Numbered from the stretch's first letter, positions 15,001-29,295 are shown. The stretch: DNA of 64,000 bases from Diplolepis rosae (GCA_030998225.1 JAPYXD010000737.1:1674001-1738000); one strand, 5' to 3'. A program made the numbers and translations. Notes: generated from the letters alone by a model not told the origin.

Positions 15001-18000
15001 GCACACCTACACTTTTTAAAAAAAATTAAAATGCTAGGTTTATGTACATAGAGTGAATCAAGAGCACTTAATTAGCACAAAATTCCTGTATAAAGCATAA
15101 TTCAATGTGATTATTTTTTACAAAGTGGAGTTGTAGTTTCAACGGAAGCTAGCACACCTACGCTTTTTTAAAAAAAATAAAAATTCCAGGTTTATGTATA
15201 TACATAGAGTGAATTAAGAGCACTTAATTAGCACAAAATTCTTGTATAAAGCATAATTCAATGTAATTATTTTTTACAAAATGAAGTTGTAGCTTCAACG
15301 GAAGCTAGCACTCCTACGCTTTTTTTTGAAAAAAAAAATGCTAGGTTTATGTACATAGAGTGAATCAAGAGCACTTAATTAGCACAAAATTCTTGTATAA
15401 AGCATAATTCAATGTGATTATTTTTTACAAAGTAGAGTTGTATTGTCAGCGGAAGCTAGCACACCTACACTTTAAAAAAAAAAAAATGCTAGGTTTATGT
15501 ACATAGAGTGAATCAAGAGCACTTAATTAGCACAAAATTCCTGTATAAAGCATAATTCAATGTGATTATTTTTTACAAAGTGGAGTTGTAGTTTCAACGG
15601 AAGCTAGCACACCTACACTTTTAAAAAAAAATTAAAATGCTAGGTTTATGTACATAGAGTGAATCAAGAGCACTTAATTAGCACAAAATTCCTGTATAAA
15701 GCATAATTCAATGTGATTATTTTTTACAAAGTGGAGTTGTAGCTTCAACGGAAGCTAGCACTCCTACGCTTTTTTAAAAAAAAAAAATGCTAGGTTTATG
15801 TACATAGAGTGAATCAAGAGCACTTAATTAGCACAAAATTCCTGTATAAAGCATAATTCAATGTGATTATTTTTTACAAAGTGGAGTTGTAGTTTCAACG
15901 GAAGCTAGCACACCTACACTTTTAAAAAAAAATTAAAATGCTAGGTTTATGTACATAGAGTGAATCAAGAGCACTTAATTAGCACAAAATTCCTGTATAA
16001 AGCATAATTCAATGTGATTATTTTTTACAAAGTGGAGTTGTAGTTTCAACGGAAGCTAGCACACCTACACTTTTAAAAAAAAATTAAAATGCTAGGTTTA
16101 TGTACATAGAGTGAATCAAGAGCACTTAATTAGCACAAAATTCCTGTATAAAGCATAATTCAATGTGATTATTTTTTACAAAGTGGAGTTGTAGCTTCAA
16201 CGGAAGCTAGCACTCCTACGCTTTTTTAAAAAAAAAAAAATGCTAGGTTTTTGTACATAGAGTGAATCAAGAGCACTTAATTAGCACAAAATTCCTGTAT
16301 AAAGCATAATTCAATGTGATTATTTTTTACAAAGTGGAGTTGTAGTTTCAACGGAAGCTAGCACACCTACGCTTTTTTTTAAAAAATAAAAATGCTAGGT
16401 TTATGTACATAGAGTGAATCAAGAGCACTTAATTAGCACAAAATTCCTGTATAAAGCATAATTCAATGTGATTATTTTTTACAAAGTGGAGTTGTAGCTT
16501 CAACGGAAGCTAGCACTCCTACGCTTTTTAAAAAAAAAAAATGCTAGGTTTATGTACATAGAGTGAATCAAGAGCACTTAATTAGCACAAAATTCCTGTA
16601 TAAAGCATAATTCAATGTGATTATTTTTTACAAAGTGGAGTTGTAGTTTCAACGGAAGCTAGCACACCTACACTTTTTAAAAAAAATTAAAATGCTAGGT
16701 TTATGTACATAGAGTGAATCAAGAGAACTTAATTAGCACAAAATTCCTGTATAAAGCATAATTCAATGTGATTATTTTTTACAAAGTGGAGTTGTAGTTT
16801 CAACGGAAGCTAGCACACCTACACTTTTAAAAAAAAATTAAAATGCTAGGTTTATGTACATAGAGTGAATCAAGAGCACTTAATTAGCACAAAATTCCTG
16901 TATAAAGCATAATTCAATGTGATTATTTTTTACAAAGTGGAGTTGTAGTTTCAACGGAAGCTAGCACACCTACGCTTTTTTTAAAAAAAAAAAATGCTAG
17001 GTTTATGTACATAGAGTGAATCAAGAGCACTTAATTAGCACAAAATTCCTGTATAAAGCATAATTCAATGTGATTATTTTTTACAAAGTGGAGTTGTAGC
17101 TTCAACGGAAGCTAGCACTCCTACGCTTTTTTTAAAAAAAAAAATGCTAGGTTTATGTACATAGAGTGAATCAAGAGCACTTAATTAGCACAAAATTCCT
17201 GTATAAAGCATAATTCAATGTGATTATTTTTTACAAAGTGGAGTTGTAGTTTCAACGGAAGCTAGCACACCTACACTTTAAAAAAAAAAATTAAAATGCT
17301 AGGTTTATGTACATAGAGTGAATCAAGAGAACTTAATTAGCACAAAATTCCTGTATAAAGCATAATTCAATGTGATTATTTTTTACAAAGTGGAGTTGTA
17401 GCTTCAACGGAAGCTAGCACTCCTACGCTTTTTTAAAAAAAAAAAAAAATGCTAGGTTTATGTACATAGAGTGAATCAAGAGCACTTAATTAGCACAAAA
17501 TTCCTGTATAAAGCATAATTCAATGTGATTATTTTTTACAAAGTGGAGTTGTAGTGTCAGCGGAAGCTAGCACACCTACACTTTAAAAAAAAAAAAAATG
17601 CTAGGTTTATTTACATAGAGTGAATCAAGAGCACTTAATTAGCACAAAATTCCTGTATAAAGCATAATTCAATGTGATTATTTTTTACAAAGTGGAGTTG
17701 TAGCTTCAACGGAAGCTAGCACACCTACGCTTTTTTTAAAAAAAAAAAATGCTAGGTTTATGTACATAGAGTGAATCAAGAGCACTTAATTAGCACAAAA
17801 TTCCTGTATAAAGCATAATTCAATGTGATTATTTTTTACAAAGTGGAGTTGTAGCTTCAACGGAAGCCAGCACTCCTACGCTTATAAAAAAAAATGCTAG
17901 GTTTATGTACATAGAGTGAATCAAGAGCACTTAATTAGCACAAAATTCCTGTATAAAGCATAATTCAATGTGATTATTTTTTACAAAGTGGAGTTGTAGT

Positions 18001-21000
18001 TTCAACGGAAGCTAGCACACCTACACTTTAAAAAAAAAAATTAAAATGCTAGGTTTATGTACATAGAGTGAATCAAGAGAACTTAATTAGCACAAAATTC
18101 CTGTATAAAGCATAATTCAATGTGATTATTTTTTACAAAGTGGAGTTGTAGCTTCAACGGAAGCCAGCACTCCTACGCTTATAAAAAAAAATGCTAGGTT
18201 TATGTACATAGAGTGAATCAAGAGCACTTAATTAGCACAAAATTCCTGTATAAAGCATAATTCAATGTGATTATTTTTTACAAAGTGGAGTTGTAGTTTC
18301 AACGGAAGCTAGCACACCTACACTTTTTAAAAAAAATTAAAATGCTAGGTTTATGTACATAGAGTGAATCAAGAGCACTTAATTAGCACAAAATTCCTGT
18401 ATAAAGCATAATTCAATGTGATTATTTTTTACAAAGTGGAGTTGTAGTTTCAACGGAAGCTAGCACTCCTACGCTTTTTTAAAAAAAATAAAAATTCCAG
18501 GTTTATGTACATAGAGTGAATCAAGAGCACTTAATTAGCACAAAATTCCTGTATAAAGCATAATTCAATGTGATTATTTTTTACAAAATGAAGTTGTAGC
18601 TCCAACGGAAGCTAGCACTCCTACGCTTTTTTTTGAAAAAAAAATGCTAGGTTTATGTACATAGAGTGAATCAAGAGCACTTAATTAGCACAAAATTCCT
18701 GTATAAAGCATAATTCAATGTGATTATTTTTTACAAAGTGGAGTTGTAGTTTCAACGGAAGCTAGCACACCTACACTTTTAAAAAAAAATTAAAATGCTA
18801 GGTTTATGTACATAGAGTGAATCAAGAGCACTTAATTAGCACAAAATTCCTGTATAAAGCATAATTCAATGTGATTATTTTTTACAAAGTGGAGTTGTAG
18901 CTTCAACGGAAGCTAGCACTCCTACGCTTTTTTAAAAAAAATAAAAATTCCAGGTTTATGTACATAGAGTGAATCAAGAGCACTTAATTAGCACAAAATT
19001 CCTGTATAAAGCATAATTCAATGTGATTATTTTTTACAAAGTGGAGTTGTAGTTTCAACGGAAGCTAGCACACCTACGCTTTTTAAAAAAAATTAAAATG
19101 CTAGGTTTATGTACATAGAGTGAATCAAGAGCACTTAATTAGCACAAAATTCCTGTATAAAGCATAATTCAATGTGATTATTTTTTACAAAGTGGAGTTG
19201 TAGTTTCAACGGAAGCTAGCACACCTACACTTTTAAAAAAAAATTAAAATGCTAGGTTTATGTACATAGAGTGAATCAAGAGCACTTAATTAGCACAAAA
19301 TTCCTGTATAAAGCATAATTCAATGTGATTATTTTTTACAAAGTGGAGTTGTAGCTTCAACGGAAGCTAGCACTCCTACGCTTTTTTTAAAAAAAAAAAT
19401 GCTAGGTTTTTGTACATAGAGTGAATCAAGAGCACTTAATTAGCACAAAATTCCTGTATAAAGCATAATTCAATGTGATTATTTTTTACAAAGTGGAGTT
19501 GTAGTTTCAACGGAAGCTAGCACACCTACACTTTTCAAAAAAAAAAAAATGCTAGGTTTATGTACATAGAGTGAATCAAGAGCACTTAATTAGCACAAAA
19601 TTCCTGTATAAAGCATAATTCAATGTGATTATTTTTTACAAAGTGGAGTTGTAGTTTCAACGGAAGCTAGCACACCTACGCTTTTTTAAAAAAAATAAAA
19701 ATTCCAGGTTTATGTATATACATAGAGTGAATTAAGAGCACTTAATTAGCACAAAATTCTTGTATAAAGCATAATTCAATGTAATTATTTTTTACAAAAT
19801 GAAGTTGTAGCTTCAACGGAAGCTAGCACTCCTACGCTTTTTTTTGAAAAAAAAAAATGCTAGGTTTATGTACATAGAGTGAATCAAGAGAACTTAATTA
19901 GCACAAAATTCCTGTATAAAGCATAATTCAATGTGATTATTTTTTACAAAGTGGAGTTGTAGTTTCAACGGAAGCTAGCACACCTACACTTTTAAAAAAA
20001 AATTAAAATGCTAGGTTTATGTACACAGAGTGAATCAAGAGAACTTAATTAGCACAAAATTCCTGTATAAAGCATAATTCAATGTGATTATTTTTTACAA
20101 AGTGGAGTTGTAGTTTCAACGGAAGCTAGCACACCTACACTTTTAAAAAAAAATTAAAATGCTAGGTTTATGTACATAGAGTGAATCAAGAGCACTTAAT
20201 TAGCACAAAATTCCTGTATAAAGCATAATTCAATGTGATTATTTTTTACAAAGTGGAGTTGTAGCTTCAACGGAAGCTAGCACTCCTACGCTTTTTTTAA
20301 AAAAAAAAATGATAGGTTTATGTACATAGAGTGAATCAAGAGCACTTAATTAGCACAAAATTCCAGTATAAAGCATAATTCAATGTGATTATTTTTTACA
20401 AAGTAGAGCTGTAGTTTCAACGGAAGCTAGCACTCCTACGCTTTTTTAAAAAAAAAAAAATGCTAGGTTTATGTACATAGAGTGAATCAAGAGCACTTAA
20501 TTAGCACAAAATTCCTGTATAAAGCATAATTCAATGTGATTATTTTTTACAAAGTGGAGTTGTAGTTTCAACGGAAGCTAGCACACCTACACTTTTAAAA
20601 AAAAATTAAAATGCTAGGTTTATGTACATAGAGTGAATCAAGAGCACTTAATTAGCACAAAATTCCTGTATAAAGCATAATTCAATGTGATTATTTTTTA
20701 CAAAGTGGAGTTGTAGCTTCAACGGAAGCTAGCACTCCTACGCTTTTTTTAAAAAAAAAAATGCTAGGTTTATGTACATAGAGTGAATCAAGAGCACTTA
20801 ATTAGCACAAAATTCCTGTATAAAGCATAATTCAATGTGATTATTTTTTACAAAGTGGAGTTGTAGTTTCAACGGAAGCTAGCACACCTACACTTTAAAA
20901 AAAAAAAAAATGCTAGGTTTATTTACATAGAGTGAATCAAGAGCACTTAATTAGCACAAAATTCCTGTATAAAGCATAATTCAATGTGATTATTTTTTAC

Positions 21001-24000
21001 AAAGTGGAGTTGTAGCTTCAACGGAAGCTAGCACTCCTACGCTTTTTTAAAAAAAAAAAAATGCTAGGTTTATGTACATAGAGTGAATCAAGAGCACTTA
21101 ATTAGCACAAAATTCTTGTATAAAGCATAATTCAATGTAATTATTTTTTACAAAATGAAGTTGTAGCTTCAACGGAAGCTAGCACTCCTACGCTTTTTAA
21201 AAAAAATAAAAATGCTAGGTTTATGTACATAGACTGAATCAAGAGAACATAATTAGCACAAAATTCCTGTATAAAGCATAATTCAATGTGATTATTTTTT
21301 ACAAAGTGGAGTTGTAGTTTCAACGGAAGCTAGCACACCTACACTTTTAAAAAAAAAATTAAAATGCTAGGTTTATGTACATAGAGTGAATGAAGAGAAC
21401 TTAATTAGCACAAAATTCCTGTGTAAAGCATAATTCAATGTGATTATTTTTTACAAAGTGGAGTTGTAGTGTCAGCGGAAGCTAGCACACCTACACTTTT
21501 TAAAAAAAATTAAAATGCTAGGTTTATGTACATAGAGTGAATCAAGAGCACTTAATTAGCACAAAATTCCTGTATAAAGCATAATTCAATGTGATTATTT
21601 TTTACAAAGTGGAGTTGTAGCTTCAACGGAAGCTAGCACTCCTACGCTTTTTTTAAAAAAAAAAAATGCTAGGTTTATGTACATAGAGTGAATCAAGAGC
21701 ACTTAATTAGCACAAAATTCCTGTATAAAGCATAATTCAATGTGATTATTTTTTACAAAGTGGAGTTGTAGTTTCAACGGAAGCTAGCACACCTACACTT
21801 TTTTAAAAAAAATTAAAATGCTAGGTTTATGTACATAGAGTGAATCAAGAGCACTTAATTAGCACAAAATTCCTGTATAAAGCATAATTCAATGTGATTA
21901 TTTTTTACAAAGTGGAGTTGTAGCTTCAACGGAAGCTAGCACTCCTACGCTTTAAAAAAAAAAAAAATGCTAGGTTTATGTACATAGAGTGAATCAAGAG
22001 CACTTAATTAGCACAAAATTCCTGTATAAAGCATAATTCAATGTGATTATTTTTTACAAAGTGGAGTTGTAGTTTCAACGGAAGCTAGCACACCTACACT
22101 TTTTAAAAAAAAATTAAAATGCTAGGTTTATGTACATAGAGTGAATCAAGAGCACTTAATTAGCACAAAATTCCTGTATAAAGCATAATTCAATGTGATT
22201 ATTTTTTACAAAGTGGAGTTGTAGCTTCAACGGAAGCTAGCACTCCTACGCTTTTTTTAAAAAAAAAAAAATGCTAGGTTTATGTACATAGAGTGAATCA
22301 AGAGCACTTAATTAGCACAAAATTCCTGTATAAAGCATAATTCAATGTGATTATTTTTTACAAAGTGGAGTTGTAGCTTCAACGGAAGCTAGCACTCCTA
22401 CGCTTATAAAAAAAAAAAAATGCTAGGTTTATGTACATAGAGTGAATCAAGAGCACTTAATTAGCACAAAATTCCTGTATAAAGCATAATTCAATGTGAT
22501 TATTTTTTACAAAGTGGAGTTGTAGTTTCAACGGAAGCTAGCACACCTACATTTCTTAAAAAAAATTAAAATGCTAGGTTTATGTACATAGAGTGAATCA
22601 AGAGCACTTAATTAGCACAAAATTCCTGTATAAAGCATAATTCAATGTGATTATTTTTTACAAAGTGGAGTTGTAGTTTCAACGGAAGCTAGCACTCCTA
22701 CGCTTTTTTAAAAAAAATAAAAATTCCAGGTTTATGTACATAGAGTGAATCAAGAGCACTTAATTAGCACAAAATTCCTGTATAAAGCATAATTCAATGT
22801 AATTATTTTTTACAAAATGAAGTTGTAGCTCCAACGGAAGCTAGCACTCCTACGCTTTTTTTTGAAAAAAAAAATGCTAGGTTTATGTACATAGAGTGAA
22901 TCAAGAGCACTTGATTAGCACAAAATTCCTGTATAAAGCATAATTCAAAGTGATTATTTTTTACAAAGTGGAGTTGTAGTTTCAACGGAAGCTAGCACAC
23001 CTACACTTTTAAAAAAAAGTTAAACTGCTAGGTTTATGTACATAGAGTGAATCAAGAGCACTTAATTAGCACAAAATTCCTGTATAAAGCATAATTCAAT
23101 GTGATTATTTTTTACAAAGTGGAGTTGTAGTTTCAACGGAAGCTAGCACACCTACACTTTTTAAAAAAAATTAAAATGCAAGGTTTATGTACATAGAGTG
23201 AATCAAGAGCACTTAATTAGCACAAAATTCCTGTATAAAGCATAATTCAATGTGATTATTTTTTACAAAGTGGAGTTGTAGCTTCAACGGAAGCTAGCAC
23301 TCCTACGCTTATAAAAAAAAAAAATGCTAGGTTTATGTACATAGAGTGAATCAAGAGCACTTAATTAGCACAAAATTCCTGTATAAAGCATAATTCAATG
23401 TGATTATTTTTTACAAAGTGGAGTTGTAGTTTCAACGGAAGCTAGCACACCTACACTTCTTAAAAAAAAATTAAAATGCTAGGTTTATGTACATAGAGTG
23501 AATCAAGAGCACTTAATTAGCACAAAATTCCTGTATAAAGCATAATTCAATGTGATTATTTTTTACAAAGTGGAGTTGTAGCTTCAACGGAAGCTAGCAC
23601 TCCTACGCTTTTTTAAAAAAATTAAAATGCTAGGTTTATGTACATAGAGTGAATCAAGAGCACTTAATTAGCACAAAATTCCTGTATAAAGCATAATTCA
23701 ATGTGATTATTTTTTACAAAGTGGAGTTGTAGTTTCAACGGAAGCTAGCACACCTACGCTTTTTAAAAAAAAAAAAAATGCTAGGTTTATGTACATAGAG
23801 TGAATCAAGAGCACTTAATTAGCACAAAATTCCTGTATAAAGCATAATTCAATGTGATTATTTTTTACAAAGTGGAGTTGTAGCTTCAACGGAAGCTAGC
23901 ACTCCTACGCTTTTTTTAAAAAAAAAAATGCTAGGTTTATGTACATAGAGTGAATCAAGAGCACTTAATTAGCACAAAATTCCTGTATAAAGCATAATTC

Positions 24001-27000
24001 AATGTGATTATTTTTTACAAAGTGGAGTTGTAGTTTCAACGGAAGCTAGCACACCTACACTTTTAAAAAAAAATTAAAATGCTAGGTTTATGTACATAGA
24101 GTGAATCAAGAGCACTTAATTAGCACAAAATTCCTGTATAAAGCATAATTCAATGTGATTATTTTTTACAAAGTGGAGTTGTAGTTTCAACGGAAGCTAG
24201 CACTCCTACGCTTTTTTAAAAAAAATAAAAATTCCAGGTTTATGTACATAGAGTGAATCAAGAGCACTTAATTAGCACAAAATTCCTGTATAAAGCATAA
24301 TTCAATGTGATTATTTTTTACAAATTGGAGTTGTAGCTTCAACGGAAGCTAGCACTCCTACGCCTTTTTTTTAAAAAAAAAAATGCTAGGTTTATGTACA
24401 TAGAGTGAATCAAGAGCACTTAATTAGCACAAAATTCCTGTATAAAGCATAATTCAATGTGATTATTTTTTACAAAGTGGAGTTGTAGTTTCAACGGAAG
24501 CTAGCACACCTACACTTTTTAAAAAAAATTAAAATGCTAGGTTTATGTACACAGAGTGAATCAAGAGAACTTAATTAGCACAAAATTCCTGTATAAAGCA
24601 TAATTCAATGTGATTATTTTTTACAAAGTGGAGTTGTAGTTTCAACGGAAGCTAGCACACCTACACTTTTTAAAAAAAATTAAAATGCTAGGTTTATGTA
24701 CATAGAGTGAATCAAGAGCACTTAATTAGCACAAAATTCCTGTATAAAGCATAATTCAATGTGATTATTTTTTACAAAGTGGAGTTGTAGCTTCAACGGA
24801 AGCTAGCACTCCTACGCTTTTTAAAAAAAAAAAAAAAATGCTAGGTTTATGTACATAGAGTGAATCAAGAGCACTTAATTAGCACAAAATTCCTGTATAA
24901 AGCATAATTCAATGTGATTATTTTTTACAAAGTGGAGTTGTAGTTTCAACGGAAGCTAGCACACCTACGCTTTTTTAAAAAAAAAAATGCTAGGTTTATG
25001 TACATAGAGTGAATCAAGAGCACTTAATTAGCACAAAATTCCTGTATAAAGCATAATTCAATGTGATTATTTTTTACAAAGTGGAGTTGTAGCTTCAACG
25101 GAAGCTAGCACTCCTACGCTTTAAAAAAAAAAAAAAATGCTAGGTTTATTTACATAGAGTGAATCAAGAGCACTTAATTAGCACAAAATTCCTGTATAAA
25201 GCATAATTCAATGTGATTATTTTTTACAAAGTGGAGTTGTAGTTTCAACGGAAGCTAGCACACCTACACTTTTTAAAAAAAATTAAAATGCAAGGTTTAT
25301 GTACATAGAGTGAATCAAGAGCACTTAATTAGCACAAAATTCCTGTATAAAGCATAATTCAATGTGATTATTTTTTACAAAGTGGAGTTGTAGTTTCAAC
25401 GGAAGCTAGCACTCCTACGCTTTTTAAAAAAAAAAAAAATGCTAGGTTTATGTACATAGAGTGAATCAAGAGCACTTAATTAGCACAAAATTCCTGTATA
25501 AAGCATAATTCAATGTGATTATTTTTTACAAAGTGGAGTTGTAGCTTCAACGGAAGCTAGCACTCCTACGCTTTAAAAAAAAAAAAAATGCTAGGTTTAT
25601 TTACATAGAGTGAATCAAGAGCACTTAATTAGCACAAAATTCCTGTATAAAGCATAATTCAATGTGATTATTTTTTACAAAGTGGAGTTGTAGTTTCAAC
25701 GGAAGCTAGCACACCTACACTTTTTAAAAAAAATTAAAATGCTAGGTTTATGTACATAGAGTGAATCAAGAGCACTTAATTAGCACAAAATTCCTGTATA
25801 AAGCATAATTCAATGTGATTATTTTTTACAAAGTGGAGTTGTAGCTTCAACGGAAGCTAGCACTCCTACGCTTTTTTTTGAAAAAAAAAATGCTAGGTTT
25901 ATGTACATAGAGTGAATCAAGAGCACTTAATTAGCACAAAATTCTTGTATAAAGCATAATTCAATGTAATTATTTTTTACAAAATGAAGTTGTAGCTTCA
26001 ACGGAAGCTAGCACTCCTACGCTTTTTTTTAAAAAAAAAATGCTAGGTTTATGTACATAGAGTGAATCAAGAGAACTTAATTAGCACAAAATTCCTGTAT
26101 AAAGCATAATTCAATGTGATTATTTTTTACAAAGTGGAGTTGTAGTTTCAACGGAAGCTAGCACACCTACACTTTTAAAAAAAAATTAAAATGCTAGGTT
26201 TATGTACATAGAGTGAATCAAGAGCACTTAATTAGCACAAAATTCCTGTATAAAGCATAATTCAATGTGATTATTTTTTACAAAGTGGAGTTGTAGTTTC
26301 AACGGAAGCTAGCACACCTACACTTTTTAAAAAAAATTAAAATGCAAGTTTTATGTACATAGAGTGAATCAAGAGCACTTAATTAGCACAAAATTCCTGT
26401 ATAAAGCATAATTCAATGTGATTATTTTTTACAAAGTGGAGTTGTAGCTTCAACGGAAGCTAGCACTCCTACGCTTTTTTAAAAAAAAAAAAATGCTAGG
26501 TTTATGTACATAGAGTGAATCAAGAGCACTTAATTAGCACAAAATTCCTGTATAAAGCATAATTCAATGTGATTATTTTTTACAAAGTGGAGTTGTAGTT
26601 TCAACGGAAGCTAGCACACCTACACTTTTTAAAAAAAATTAAAATGCAAGTTTTATGTACATAGAGTGAATCAAGAGCACGTAATTAGCACAAAATTCCT
26701 GTATAAAGCATAATTCAATGTGATTATTTTTTACAAAGTGGAGTTGTAGCTTCAACGGAAGCTAGCACTCCTACGCTTTTTTAAAAAAAAAAAAATGCTA
26801 GGTTTATGTACATAGAGTGAATCAAGAGCACTTAATTAGCACAAAATTCCTGTATAAAGCATAATTCAATGTGATTATTTTTTACAAAGTGGAGTTGTAG
26901 CTTCAACGGAAGCTAGCACTCCTACGCTTTTTTTAAAAAAAAAAATGCTAGGTTTATGTACATAGAGTGAATCAAGAGAACTTAATTAGCACAAAATTCC

Positions 27001-28598
27001 TGTATAAAGCATAATTCAATGTGATTATTTTTTACAAAGTGGAGTTGTAGTTTCAACGGAAGCTAGCACACCTACACTTTTAAAAAAAAATTAAAATGCT
27101 AGGTTTATGTACATAGAGTGAATCAAGAGCACTTAATTAGCACAAAATTCCTGTATAAAGCATAATTCAATGTGATTATTTTTTACAAAGTGGAGTTGTA
27201 GCTTCAACGGAAGCTAGCACTCCTACGCTTTTTTAAAAAAAAAAAATGCTAGGTTTATGTACATAGAGTGAATCAAGAGCACTTAATTAGCACAAAATTC
27301 CTGTATAAAGCATAATTCAATGTGATTATTTTTTACAAAGTGGAGTTGTAGTTTCAACGGAAGCTAGCACACCTACACTTTTTAAAAAAAATTAAAATGC
27401 AAGGTTTATGTACATAGAGTGAATCAAGAGCACTTAATTAGCACAAAATTCCTGTATAAAGCATAATTCAATGTGATTATTTTTTACAAAGTGGAGTTGT
27501 AGCTTCAACGGAAGCTAGCACTCCTACGCTTTTTTAAAAAAAATAAAAATTCCAGGTTTATGTACATAGAGTGAATCAAGAGCACTTAATTAGCACAAAA
27601 TTCTTGTATAAAGCATAATTCAATGTAATTATTTTTTACAAAATGAAGTTGTAGCTTCAACGGAAGCTAGCACTCCTACGCTTTTTTTAAAAAAAAAAAT
27701 GCTAGGTTTATGTACATAGAGTGAATCAAGAGCACTTAATTAGCACAAAATTCCTGTATAAAGCATAATTCAATGTGATTATTTTTTACAAAGTGGAGTT
27801 GTAGTTTCAACGGAAGCTAGCACACCTACACTTTTAAAAAAAGTTAAACTGCTAGGTTTATGTACATAGAGTGAATCAAGAGCACTTAATTAGCACAAAA
27901 TTCCTGTATAAAGCATAATTCAATGTAATTATTTTTTACAAAATGAAGTTGTAGCTTCAACGGAAGCTAGCACTCCTACGCTTTTTTTTGAAAAATAAAA
28001 ATGCTAGGTTTATGTACATAGAGTGAATCAAGAGCACTTAATTAGCACAAAATTCCTGTATAAAGCATAATTCAATGTGATTATTTTTTACAAAGTGGAG
28101 TTGTAGTTTCAACGGAAGCTAGCACACCTACGCTTTTTAAAAAAAAAAAAAATGCTAGGTTTATGTACATAGAGTGAATCAAGAGCACTTAATTAGCACA
28201 AAATTCCTGTATAAAGCATAATTCAATGTGATTATTTTTTACAAAGTGGAGTTGTAGCTTCAACGGAAGCTAGCACTCCTACGCTTTTTTTTGAAAAAAA
28301 AAATGCTAGGTTTATGTACATAGAGTGAATCAAGAGCACTTAATTAGCACAAAATTCCTGTATAAAGCATAATTCAATGTGATTATTTTTTACAAAGTGG
28401 AGTTGTAGCTTCAACGGAAGCTAGCACTCCTACGCTTTAAAAAAAAAAAAAATGCTAGGTTTATGTACATAGAGTGAATCAAGAGCACTTAATTAGCACA
28501 AAATTCCTGTATAAAGCATAATTCAATGTGATTATTTTTTACAAAGTAGAGTTGTAGTGTCAGCGGAAGCTAGCATTACTACACATTAAAAAAAAAAC
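1..28598. repeat. Satellite DNA array, ~150-bp monomer, ~190 tandem copies
   Basis: The same ~150-bp unit repeats head to tail without interruption: the marker TACAAAGTGG starts at 2, 151, 301 and 453, and so on, giving periods of 149-152. Length varies mainly in a central oligo-T/oligo-A tract. At least three subtypes are visible. Type A has CACACCTACAC with TAGTTTC; type B has CACTCCTACGC with TAGCTTC; type C has TTCCAGG, GAATTAAGAG and ACAAAATGAAG. A and B tend to alternate, so a ~300-bp dimer is a frequent higher-order unit. Each monomer holds the palindrome TATGTACATA, and B/C monomers hold TAGCTTCAACGGAAGCTA (for example 166-183). Copies differ by only a few bases, which implies recent homogenisation. 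The array is cut by the window start. Unit length and abundance fit an insect pericentromeric or centromeric satellite, but location is inference. Odd monomers occur at 4080-4140 (local rearrangement) and 5640-5760 (diverged). Confidence 0.98.
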
Positions 28599-28723
28599 TA
28601 TGCAGCACAAAATTCATTTCCTGCGGCACAAATTAGCACTTAATAAGCACTAAATTCTGAAGTAGTTCCTGTGTTGATTTGGCAATGTTGTAATTCCAGC
28701 TTCAGGGACCTTAATAATAATAA
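28599..28723. other. Decayed edge of the satellite array
   Basis: Satellite words such as GCACAAATTAGCACTTA and CACTAAATTCT persist in scrambled, diverged form before the sequence becomes unrelated. This is the normal look of an array boundary, where unequal exchange no longer homogenises the terminal copy. No coding potential is seen. Confidence 0.6.
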
Positions 28724-28876
28724 CACGGAGAAAAATAGTTGAAGTAATTTTACTCAACTCTGTCGATTAAACTTGGGACATTTGAACATCTATTAAATCT
28801 TAGTCGAGTAAAATAAATTTGATAAATACCTAATTTACCCAAAGTGAATAACAATAAGCGTTACATAGGAAATAGT
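28724..28876 (+). repeat. Dispersed repeat family 'ACTCAAC', copy 1
   Basis: The segment starts CACGGAGAAAAATAG and contains AATTTTACTCAACTCTGTCG and AAGCGTTACATAGGAAA. It matches the reverse complement of 59457-59619 over almost its whole length, and the terminal ~45 bp of 37654-37795. Three copies in 64 kb, all ending in CACRGAGAAAAAT, suggest a transposon or MITE terminus. Its downstream end abuts the 5' end of the R1-like element, so one probably inserted beside or into the other. No reading frame is present. Confidence 0.7.
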
Positions 28877-29295
28877 GATCAAAGTTTTTCGGGGGACACT
28901 ACAAAGCCTCCGCCGCCTGTGACCAAGAACAGTCCAATTGATCGTTTCCTTATGGCATCCCATTCGGAGTGCTTCGTCGCCGAGTGGTGCTTTCCTCGGC
29001 CTACGAGAAGGCGAAGCTGATGTGAGCCTAGCCCTGCCGAGGTAGTTTGTTATGCGGAATCAGGAGCCAGCCTCTTCGGGACCTGAATCAGGTAGTGCGT
29101 ATTGAGCACAGGTGTCGGAGCTTGTGTTGCTTCGAGCGAGTCCGGTCTGACAGTGTATTCAGGGGCCGGCTAAGTTGAGGTTGGGCCTCAGGGAACTGGA
29201 GTAGGACTTCGGTCAGAGGGTACACCCGTTCTCAACTATTCCGACCCGCTCCTCTACGCACGATGCGCTGGTAAAATGATTTATGGATCACAAAC

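Noticed and set aside
1800..22985. Seven nearly identical 60-codon minus-strand open frames inside the satellite
   Set aside because: They arise only where the oligo-A/T tract happens to keep frame across one monomer. They are the satellite read in one frame, with no initiation context or constraint.
1..28598. CRISPR-like array
   Set aside because: Repeats abut without unique spacers and units are ~150 bp; this is satellite DNA in a eukaryotic context.
1..28598. Telomeric repeat array
   Set aside because: No runs of TTAGG/TCAGG or similar short telomere units; the CTAGG words belong to the 150-bp monomer.
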